From assembly GCA_030042575.1 (NCBI GenBank), contig JASHZK010000039.1, forward strand, positions 1-7,807: DNA of 7,807 nucleotides, given 5' to 3'. This stretch comes from Acidimicrobiales bacterium. GTDB taxonomy: Bacteria; Actinomycetota; Acidimicrobiia; Acidimicrobiales; UBA8190. Every line of letters starts with the position of its first letter. Position 1 is the first letter of the stretch. Both the position numbers and the translations under genes were made by a program. Below, one piece after another: positions 1 to 5,231 of the stretch. The notes below the pieces were generated by a model that did not search any database, had not been told where the DNA came from, and saw nothing but the letters and a program-made list of their open reading frames with translations.

Positions 1-834
1 GCCCGAGAAGGCGCCGCCACCGTGGCGGGCCATCCCCCCGTAGGTGTCGACGCTGATCTTGCGCCCGGTGAGCCCCGTGTCGGCATGGGGCCCGCCGAGC
101 TCGAAGCGACCGGTGGGGTTGGCCAGCACCTGCATCTTCTCGGTGTCGAGGGCGGGCGGCAGCAGTGGATGGATGACATGCTCGCGCAAGTCGGGCAACA
201 GCATGGTCTCGAGGTCGAGGCCCGGTGCGTGCTGCGTCGAGATCAACACGGTGTCGAGGGCCACGGGCCGGCCACCCTCGTAGGCCACGCTCACCTGGGT
301 CTTGCCGTCGGGACGGAGGTAGGGCAGCACACCCACACGACGCACCTGGGAGAGCCGCTGGGCCAGGCGGTGCGCCAGCCAGATGGGTAGCGGCATGAGA
401 TCAGGTGTCTCGTCGCAGGCGTAGCCGAACATCATTCCCTGGTCGCCCGCCCCCTGGGCGTTGAGCTGGTCCTCCCCTCCCGAGCCGGTGCGCAGCTCCT
501 GGGCATGACTCACCCCTTGGGCGATGTCGGGCGACTGCTCGTCGAGCGCCACCATCACCCCGCAGGTGCGGCCGTTGAAGCCATGGCCGTCGGATTCGTA
601 GCCGATGTCGCACACCACGTCGCGCACGATGGAGGGGATGTCCACATAGCACTTGGTCGAGATCTCGCCCGCCACCACCACCAGCCCGGTGGTGAGCAGC
701 GCCTCGCAGGCCACCCGAGCCCGGGGATCCTGCTCGATGACGGCGTCGAGCACGGCGTCGGAGATCTGGTCGGCCATCTTGTCGGGGTGGCCCTCGGTCA
801 CCGACTCCGACGTGAACGTGTAGCGCCCGGTCAC
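1..834 (-). CDS. metK: S-adenosylmethionine synthetase (methionine adenosyltransferase), C-terminus beyond the window
   Basis: Makes S-adenosylmethionine from methionine and ATP, releasing phosphate and pyrophosphate, in the cytoplasm. The visible 278 residues cover the N-terminal and central domains: ATP/methionine motif [17 protein letters not shown] (14-30), [16 protein letters not shown] (85-100), the signature [12 protein letters not shown] (128-139), [10 protein letters not shown] (174-183), [19 protein letters not shown] (242-260), and GGGAFSG (272-278), just before the usual KDPSKVDRS at the window edge. The family is about 380-405 residues, so roughly 120 are missing to the left. The start is GTG at 834-832, giving a protein beginning [15 protein letters not shown] at 841-845 lies 6 bases upstream. 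The start overlaps the coaBC stop as GTGA (831-834), so translation is probably coupled. Every active-site motif I can see is intact. Confidence 0.97.
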   Translation of the reverse strand, partial: MTGRYTFTSESVTEGHPDKMADQISDAVLDAVIEQDPRARVACEALLTTGLVVVAGEISTKCYVDIPSIVRDVVCDIGYESDGHGFNGRTCGVMVALDEQSPDIAQGVSHAQELRTGSGGEDQLNAQGAGDQGMMFGYACDETPDLMPLPIWLAHRLAQRLSQVRRVGVLPYLRPDGKTQVSVAYEGGRPVALDTVLISTQHAPGLDLETMLLPDLREHVIHPLLPPALDTEKMQVLANPTGRFELGGPHADTGLTGRKISVDTYGGMARHGGGAFSG

Positions 835-2135
835 CCTCGGTCCTCGCTCTCCGTGTACCTGCTGTCCCGGTCCAAGATCTCCTCAACCGTATCGAGCACG
901 GCCTCCGCCACCGCCTCCTTGGAGCGGAGCCCGACCTCCCGCCGGATGCCGCCGGCCCCCAGGATCACCACGGCGTTGGTGTCGTGGTCAAATCCGACGA
1001 GCGGAGCGCTCACGTCGTTGGCCACCATCAGGTCGACCCCCTTGGCCGTGAGCTTGGCCCGGGCCCGCTCGGTCACGTCGTGGGTCTGGGCGGCGAAGCC
1101 CACCAGGACCTGGCCGGGACGACGGCGTCGGCCCAGCTCGACCAGGATGTCCGGAGTCGGTTCGAGGACCAGATCGGGCACCCCGTCGGCCTTGGACAAC
1201 TTGACGACAGCGGGCGACTTGGGACGGAAGTCGGCAACCGCCGCCGCCATGATGACCACGTCGGCGTCGGCCGCCTGCTCGACCACGGCCGTCTCCATCT
1301 CGGCCGCACTGCCGACGCGCACCACCTGCACGTCCGGGAGGACGGAGCGGTCGGTGGTGGTGACCAGCACGACCCGAGCACCGCGCCGCGCCGCCTCGTC
1401 GGCCAGGGCATGGCCCTGTTTGCCCGAAGAGCGATTGGTGATGAAACGGACCGGGTCGATGGGTTCACGGGTGCCGCCGGCGCTCACCACCACCTTGCGT
1501 CCGCCCAGCCGGCTCGAGGCGCAGACGCCGGCGGCGCCGACGGCGCCGACGACACGGCGGCGCAGCACACCGCCCACGGCGCTGAGGATGACGTCGGTCT
1601 CGGCCAGACGCCCGACACCGCTGTCGCCCCCGGCCAGATGACCCTCGGCCGGGGGGACGACGACCACGCCCCGGCGGACCAGCAGAGCCAGGTTGTGGCG
1701 GACCGCCGGGTGCTCCCACATCTCGCTGTGCATGGCCGGGCAGAGCACCACCGGCGCCCGGGTGGCGAGCACGGTGGCGGTGAGCAGGTCGTCGCAGATC
1801 CCCTGGGCGTAGGCCCCGATGAACCGGGCCGTTGCCGGCGCCACCACCACCACGTCGGCCCGTTGGCCCAGGCCGGTATGGGGGATGGGCTCGGGCTCGT
1901 CCCACAGGCTCTTGCGCACCGGCTCGGAGGCCAGCGCCGACAGGGTCACCTCACCCACGAACCGGGTGGCGTCCTCGGTCATCACCGGGGCCACGTGTGC
2001 GCCTGCCTCCACCAAGCGCCGGCACAGCTCCACCGCCTTGTAGGCGGCGATGCCTCCGGTCACCCCCAGCACCACGGTGCGAGCCGAGAACCCCGAGCCC
2101 ATCGGCGCGTCGCTCTCACGATCCCCGGAGGTCAC
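831..2135 (-). CDS. coaBC: Bifunctional phosphopantothenoylcysteine decarboxylase / phosphopantothenate-cysteine ligase
   Basis: Catalyses two successive steps of coenzyme A synthesis: CTP-dependent joining of 4'-phosphopantothenate to cysteine (CoaB), then FMN-dependent decarboxylation to 4'-phosphopantetheine (CoaC). The 434 residues are a normal length for bacterial Dfp. The CoaC domain is about 20-190: flavin motif [11 protein letters not shown] (24-34), the presumed catalytic His86 in [15 protein letters not shown] (99-107) and PAMHSEMW (133-140). The CoaB domain is about 212-425: [20 protein letters not shown] (218-237), the GKQG that follows, AAAVADFRP (297-305), FAAQTHD (347-353) and VANDVS (371-376). 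Two CoaC positions differ from E. coli Dfp: His136 replaces the Asn of PAMN, and Gly169 replaces the Cys of the substrate-clamp motif ACGDxGxGR (here AGGDSGVGR). I recall the same changes in mycobacterial CoaBC. The start is GTG 2135, with GGAG at 2144-2147 eight bases upstream. ATG 2102 is a weaker alternative. rpoZ ends 13 bases upstream and metK overlaps the stop. Confidence 0.96.
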   Translation of the reverse strand: MTSGDRESDAPMGSGFSARTVVLGVTGGIAAYKAVELCRRLVEAGAHVAPVMTEDATRFVGEVTLSALASEPVRKSLWDEPEPIPHTGLGQRADVVVVAPATARFIGAYAQGICDDLLTATVLATRAPVVLCPAMHSEMWEHPAVRHNLALLVRRGVVVVPPAEGHLAGGDSGVGRLAETDVILSAVGGVLRRRVVGAVGAAGVCASSRLGGRKVVVSAGGTREPIDPVRFITNRSSGKQGHALADEAARRGARVVLVTTTDRSVLPDVQVVRVGSAAEMETAVVEQAADADVVIMAAAVADFRPKSPAVVKLSKADGVPDLVLEPTPDILVELGRRRRPGQVLVGFAAQTHDVTERARAKLTAKGVDLMVANDVSAPLVGFDHDTNAVVILGAGGIRREVGLRSKEAVAEAVLDTVEEILDRDSRYTESEDRG

Positions 2136-2148
2136 CGGGGTTGCTCCG

Positions 2149-2514
2149 CTAGGCCCCGGAGTCCGCTTCGCCCTCGTCGGCCGCGGCGCTGGCGGCGGCG
2201 TCCGAGTCGGCGGCGGCCTCGAGCCCCGGCTCCTCTCCGGTGGGCTCGGCCTCCTCGGCGTCGCCCGGCTCGGGGCGGTGGAAGCCCGCCTTGGCCTCGG
2301 CGATCTCCTCGAAGGCGATGGTGAGGGGCTTGCCCGACACCGAGGTCACCTGGGGAGGCACGACCACGCCGAGACCCTCGCCCAGCTGGTTGTAATAGGA
2401 GTTGATCTGGCGAGCCCGCTTGGCGGACAGGGCGACCAAGGTGAACTTCGAGTCGACCTGGTCGAGCAACTCCTCGATGGGCGGGTCCATGAGGGTCGGG
2501 CGGCGCTGGGCCAT
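2149..2514 (-). CDS. rpoZ: DNA-directed RNA polymerase omega subunit (internal start within the gmk frame)
   Basis: Omega binds the beta-prime subunit and helps RNA polymerase assemble. From ATG 2514 the product is 121 residues, beginning [13 protein letters not shown]. The omega core is clear at about 9-75: [20 protein letters not shown] (11-30), then [17 protein letters not shown], the most conserved actinobacterial omega stretch, then [18 protein letters not shown]. After about residue 80 there is a roughly 40-residue acidic, alanine-rich tail, probably disordered. This makes it longer than the 80-110 residues typical of the family. AGGAG (2519-2523) sits four bases before ATG 2514, so free omega is probably made. 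The reading frame upstream is open with no stop and belongs to guanylate kinase, so omega is also encoded as the C-terminal part of a longer ORF. A second ATG at codon 9 is a possible start. coaBC follows 13 bases after the TAG stop. Confidence 0.93.
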   Translation of the reverse strand: MAQRRPTLMDPPIEELLDQVDSKFTLVALSAKRARQINSYYNQLGEGLGVVVPPQVTSVSGKPLTIAFEEIAEAKAGFHRPEPGDAEEAEPTGEEPGLEAAADSDAAASAAADEGEADSGA

Positions 2515-3090
2515 GAGGCTCCTGTTCGGTGGTCCGGTGCTCGGATCGGCCGGAGCACCTCGTCGGCGGTCCTCCAGTATACCGGCCACCTGGGAAACAG
2601 CCCGTTCGAGCTCGTCGTTCACCACCACGTATCTGGTGAGCGCACGGCCCTCGCCCTCCTCTTGGCGCCCCTTCTCCAGACGTTGGGCCACGACCTCTTC
2701 GTCCTCCCCCCGGCGCCGCAACCGCTCGGCTTGGACGTCGGCCGAAGGCGGTACCAACAGGACGAGCAACGCCTCGGGATGACGGGCCAGCACCTGTCGA
2801 GCTCCTTGGAGATCGATCTCGAGCAGCACGTCGCGTCCCGGAGGCGGAGTGGGATTCGGTGTGCCGTATCGATGGCCGAGGAACTCGGCCCATTCCAAGA
2901 ACCCGCCGGAGGACACGGCGGCGTCGAAGGCTCCCGGCTCGACGAAGTGGTAGGCGTCTTGCGCCTCACCCGAACGGCGGGGGCGGGTGGTCCAGGACCG
3001 GCTCAACCACAACCGCGGATCGCGCTGGACGAGGCGGGCGGCAACCGTCCCCTTCCCCGCCCCGCCGGGGCCGGAGATGATGACGATCAG
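2149..3090 (-). CDS. gmk: Guanylate kinase, reading frame continuous with RNA polymerase omega (candidate GMK-omega fusion)
   Basis: Phosphorylates GMP to GDP using ATP. Numbered from CTG 3090, the kinase is about residues 1-175: P-loop [10 protein letters not shown] (6-15), GMP-binding [10 protein letters not shown] (30-39) with Arg36 and Arg39, YHFV with Tyr47, the [16 protein letters not shown] segment (63-78) with Glu66 and Tyr75, [11 protein letters not shown] with Asp93, lid arginines in [20 protein letters not shown] (122-141), and the C-terminal [12 protein letters not shown] (154-165). No stop follows. A linker (about 176-192) leads in frame into omega at Met193, and the first stop is at 2149-2151, giving 313 residues against about 185-205 for the family. 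The start is unusual: between an in-frame TGA at 3136-3138 and the P-loop there is no ATG, GTG or TTG. CTG 3090, four bases after the mihF stop, is the only reasonable codon and gives a protein beginning M-I-V-I-I-S-G-P. TTG 3012 is the first standard start but would remove the P-loop. The kinase assignment is firm; whether the fusion protein exists is unproven. Confidence 0.9.
   Translation of the reverse strand: MIVIISGPGGAGKGTVAARLVQRDPRLWLSRSWTTRPRRSGEAQDAYHFVEPGAFDAAVSSGGFLEWAEFLGHRYGTPNPTPPPGRDVLLEIDLQGARQVLARHPEALLVLLVPPSADVQAERLRRRGEDEEVVAQRLEKGRQEEGEGRALTRYVVVNDELERAVSQVAGILEDRRRGAPADPSTGPPNRSLMAQRRPTLMDPPIEELLDQVDSKFTLVALSAKRARQINSYYNQLGEGLGVVVPPQVTSVSGKPLTIAFEEIAEAKAGFHRPEPGDAEEAEPTGEEPGLEAAADSDAAASAAADEGEADSGA
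2519..2523 (-). promoter_or_regulatory. Internal ribosome binding site for rpoZ
   Basis: AGGAG lies four bases before ATG 2514, inside the open gmk frame (codons for Asn-Arg-Ser-Leu before the Met). It matches the anti-Shine-Dalgarno consensus well and is the main reason to think omega is translated separately, even though no stop codon divides it from guanylate kinase. Confidence 0.75.
2576..2581 (-). promoter_or_regulatory. Possible -10 element upstream of rpoZ (weak)
   Basis: TATACT on the minus strand (2581 to 2576) is an AT-rich hexamer close to the TATAAT consensus, set in very GC-rich sequence about 60 bases upstream of the rpoZ ATG. The hexamer 17 bases further upstream (CGGGCT, 2599-2604) does not resemble TTGACA. 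It lies within the coding sequence of the guanylate kinase C-terminus (the Gly-Ile-Leu codons). It is an internal promoter candidate only. Confidence 0.2.
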
Positions 3091-3094
3091 GGAA

Positions 3095-3415
3095 TCAGGG
3101 CTTGTTCGTCTGAGCCAGCAGAGCTTCGCGCTGGTTCACGCCCAGTCCTTGCAGACGTCGGCTCTCGCTGATCCCCACCGACTCCATGAGCCGCTTCGCC
3201 TTCACCTTGCCGAGACCGGGCAACGCCTCGAGCACCGACAGCACTTTCATCTTCCCCACCGTGTCGTTGACCTCGGCTTGATTGAGGAGCTCGGCGAGGC
3301 TCATCGAGCCCATCTTCAACTTCTCCTTGACCTCGGCCCGCTCACGGCGGACCTTGGCGGCCTTGTCGAGGGCGGCCTGGCGCTGCTCCGGGGTGAGTGC
3401 AGGAGGTTGCGGCAT
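3095..3415 (-). CDS. mihF: Actinobacterial integration host factor (MihF/sIHF family nucleoid-associated protein)
   Basis: A small DNA-binding protein of the family first described as mycobacterial IHF and as sIHF in Streptomyces. It binds and bends DNA without sequence similarity to the alpha/beta IHF of E. coli. The 106 residues match the family length of about 100-110. The N-terminal helix [20 protein letters not shown] (7-26) is followed by KEKLKMGS (30-37), then the conserved core [20 protein letters not shown] (53-72) and [20 protein letters not shown] (73-92). This core holds the helix-hairpin/H2TH-like DNA-binding segment with PGLGK, and NQREALL ends the fold. The start is ATG 3415, with AAGGTGG (3421-3427) five bases upstream and the family-like beginning M-P-Q-P-P. 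A longer frame from GTG 3451 lacks a ribosome site and would add 12 unrelated residues. pyrF ends 57 bases upstream, and gmk starts 4 bases downstream. Confidence 0.96.
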   Translation of the reverse strand: MPQPPALTPEQRQAALDKAAKVRRERAEVKEKLKMGSMSLAELLNQAEVNDTVGKMKVLSVLEALPGLGKVKAKRLMESVGISESRRLQGLGVNQREALLAQTNKP

Positions 3416-3420
3416 GGCGG

Positions 3421-3427
3421 CCACCTT
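3421..3427 (-). promoter_or_regulatory. Ribosome binding site deciding the mihF start
   Basis: AAGGTGG lies five bases before ATG 3415, which favours this start over the in-frame GTG at 3451. The rest of the 57-base pyrF-mihF spacer (3416-3472) shows no convincing promoter hexamers and no hairpin followed by a T-run. Confidence 0.6.
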
Positions 3428-3472
3428 AGCGTCAGCGGCGGAGAGGGTCACCAGCGGAGCGTCGTGGGGAGG

Positions 3473-4234
3473 TCACCGTCTCCTGAGCATTTTCGTCACC
3501 TCGTCCAACAAGGCGGCGGCGGCGCTCTCGGGATCGTTCGACTTGGTCACGGCTCGGCCCACCACGAGAAGGTCTGCCCCGGCCGCCAGTGCCGCCGCCG
3601 GCGTGGCCACGCGCGCCTGGTCGTCCCGGGAGCTGCCCGCCGGTCGGATCCCGGGCACAACCTTGAGCAGACCGGGCGCCACCCGGCTCGCTATACCCAG
3701 GTCGCTGGCGGCACATACCAGTCCCCCGCAGCCGGCTTCGACGGCCATCGCCGTTCGCTCGGCCAACACCTGCGCCGGTGCCTCGGCGTCGCTCGTGAGC
3801 ACCGTCACCCCGAGCACGCACGGGGGCGGGGCACCGGCGGCGGTGGCGCCACTGCGCATCCCCTCGACGGCGGCGCGCAGCATGTCCGAACCGCCCTGTG
3901 TGTGCACGGTCGTGTACGCGGTGCCGAGCCCACCGATGACCGTGGCGGCCCGGCCCACCGTTGTCGGGATGTCGTGCAATTTCAGGTCGAGGAAGACCCG
4001 GTAGCCCTCGACGGTGAGCGCGGACACCGTTTCCGGTCCGGCTGCCCCGAACAGCTCCAGGCCGACCTTGGCCACCCCGAACCATGGCCGCAGTCGCCGG
4101 GCGGTTCGCAGGGCCACGACCAAGTCGTCGACGTCGAGCGCCAGCGCCAGGCACTGACGGGGGTCCTCGGCCACGGTGGCCGACACGACCGGGTCAGCGG
4201 CGACCGGCCCCGACCCGCTCCCTCTGTCAGCCAT
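3473..4234 (-). CDS. pyrF: Orotidine 5'-phosphate decarboxylase (type 1)
   Basis: Decarboxylates OMP to UMP, the last step of de novo UMP synthesis. The 253 residues form one TIM barrel: ALDVDD (31-36, Asp34), AKVGLELF (55-62, Lys56), the catalytic signature FLDLKLHDIPTTVG (81-94) with Asp83, Lys85 and Asp88, VHTQGG (110-115), the phosphate-binding loop VPGIRPAGSSRDDQ (193-206), and VVGRAVT (224-230) with Arg227. The DxKxHDIP form marks the short type-1 enzyme found in E. coli and Bacillus. It is not the longer type 2 of Mycobacterium and Streptomyces at the equivalent locus. An N-terminal extension of about 25 residues, rich in Gly, Ser, Ala and Pro, precedes the barrel. The start is ATG 4234, with GGAGG (4241-4245) six bases upstream. 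The adjacent in-frame GTG 4237 is too close to that site. It overlaps pyrD by 8 bases. Confidence 0.96.
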   Translation of the reverse strand: MADRGSGSGPVAADPVVSATVAEDPRQCLALALDVDDLVVALRTARRLRPWFGVAKVGLELFGAAGPETVSALTVEGYRVFLDLKLHDIPTTVGRAATVIGGLGTAYTTVHTQGGSDMLRAAVEGMRSGATAAGAPPPCVLGVTVLTSDAEAPAQVLAERTAMAVEAGCGGLVCAASDLGIASRVAPGLLKVVPGIRPAGSSRDDQARVATPAAALAAGADLLVVGRAVTKSNDPESAAAALLDEVTKMLRRR

Positions 4235-5231
4235 CACCCACCTCCCCGGAGACGGGGGCGCCTCCCGCGGCCGCCTGCGCCGGCGGGGCTCCCGGGGCCG
4301 TCGGCCGGTGGACGATTCCCACCAGGTCGCTCACGGCGCCGACCCCGTGCCAGCGGCACCAACGAGCCAGGCCGCGCAGGACCCGGATCGGCGCCCGGGG
4401 GTCCCGGAAGGTGGCGGTACCCACCTCCACGGCGTTGGCCCCGGCCATGATCAGCTCCAGGGCGTGGGTGCCCTCGCACACCCCGCCCACCCCCACGATG
4501 GCGGCCGACGGGAAGGCAGCCCGGACGTCGTGGACGGCCCGCACCGCCACCGGGCGGATGGCCGGTCCGGACAGGCCCCCGCCCTGCGGACCGGACCCCA
4601 GGGCGTAGTGGCGCCGACGAACGTCGATGGCCATGCCCAGCACGGTGTTGACCAGCACCAGGGCCTCGGCTCCCGCCACCAGAGCCGCTTCCGCCACCTC
4701 GAGGAGCATGTCGGTGTTGGGGCTCAGCTTGGCCCAGCGGGGGACCCCGGCGGCGGCGGCGGCCGACACGGCGGCGGCGGCGGCCGACGGCGAATGGGCG
4801 AACATCCGGCTGCGGTCGTCGAGATTGGGGCAGCTCACGTTCACCTCCACTGCCACCACTGCCGGCGCCCCGGCCAGCATGGTGGCGGCCCGGGCGAAGT
4901 CCTCCACCCGCCGTCCCCAGATGCTGGCCACCACCCGGGCGCCGCGTTCGCCCAGGACGGGAAGCTCCTCCTCCAACCACCGGCCCAGCCCCGGGCCCTG
5001 CAGGCCCACCGAGTTGAGCATGCCGGCCGGCGTCTGGCAGACCCGGGGAGCCGGATTGCCGGCCCACGGTTCGGCCGAGAGCGACTTCACGACCACGGCG
5101 CCCAGCCGGTCGAGGTCGAGGTAGCCGGCCAGCTCGGCGCCGTGGCCGGCGGTGCCCGACGCCGTGAGCACCGGGTTGGGGAGCTCGAGCGACCCGACGG
5201 TGCTGCGCAGGTCCACCGAGCCTCCTGCCAT
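4227..5231 (-). CDS. pyrD: Dihydroorotate dehydrogenase, class 1B catalytic subunit (PyrDB type)
   Basis: Oxidises dihydroorotate to orotate using FMN, the fourth step of pyrimidine synthesis. The 334 residues form a TIM barrel: LELPNPVLTASGTAG (15-29), AVVVKSLSAEPWAGNPAPRV (45-64) with Lys49, TPAGMLNSVGLQGPG (67-81) with Asn73, NVSCPNLDD (131-139) with catalytic-base Cys134, AKLSPN (167-172), VNTVLGMAID (194-203), GGLSGPAIRPVA (218-229), VGVGGV (246-251) and VEVGTATF (268-275). Cys at the base position, no N-terminal membrane helix and the LGMAID/GGLSGPA pattern indicate class 1B, whose usual partner is PyrK. No pyrK is visible and carB abuts directly. A Pro/Ala/Gly-rich tail of about 25 residues (310-334) makes it longer than the usual 300-315. 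ATG 5231 shares a base with the carB stop (TGATG) and has GGGAG 6 bases upstream. GTG 5216, with a perfect AGGAGG at 5221-5226, is a serious alternative. Confidence 0.95.
   Translation of the reverse strand: MAGGSVDLRSTVGSLELPNPVLTASGTAGHGAELAGYLDLDRLGAVVVKSLSAEPWAGNPAPRVCQTPAGMLNSVGLQGPGLGRWLEEELPVLGERGARVVASIWGRRVEDFARAATMLAGAPAVVAVEVNVSCPNLDDRSRMFAHSPSAAAAAVSAAAAAGVPRWAKLSPNTDMLLEVAEAALVAGAEALVLVNTVLGMAIDVRRRHYALGSGPQGGGLSGPAIRPVAVRAVHDVRAAFPSAAIVGVGGVCEGTHALELIMAGANAVEVGTATFRDPRAPIRVLRGLARWCRWHGVGAVSDLVGIVHRPTAPGAPPAQAAAGGAPVSGEVGDG
5221..5226 (-). promoter_or_regulatory. Perfect Shine-Dalgarno AGGAGG just inside pyrD
   Basis: AGGAGG lies four bases before an in-frame GTG at 5216-5214, but downstream of the coupled ATG 5231. 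It may set the true pyrD start at GTG 5216, giving a protein beginning M-D-L-R-S-T-V-G. Alternatively it may help ribosomes re-initiate after the carB stop. Confidence 0.45.

Noticed and set aside
505..1641. Plus-strand open frame of 378 codons opposite metK and coaBC
   Set aside because: Its composition (Thr/Ser/Arg/Pro-rich) reflects the complement of conserved genes, and no domain is recognisable.
2149..2260. Tandem repeat suggested by repeated GGCG/GCCGCC text at the rpoZ 3' end and around 4750-4790
   Set aside because: These are runs of Ala, Glu and Asp codons in GC-rich coding sequence, with no regular unit long enough to call a repeat.
984..2324. Long plus-strand open frame opposite coaBC and rpoZ
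   Set aside because: The translation is His/Gly/Ala-rich with no recognisable motifs, and it lies antisense to a fully conserved coaBC. It is a high-GC shadow.
2149..3012. gmk starting at TTG 3012
   Set aside because: This start would delete the [10 protein letters not shown]-loop and the first 26 residues, which are clearly encoded in the same frame upstream. CTG 3090 is more likely.
3416..3472. Possible promoter or rho-independent terminator between pyrF and mihF
   Set aside because: The 57 bases are GC-rich with no -35/-10 pair and no stem followed by a T-run on the minus strand. The only supportable signal is the mihF ribosome site.
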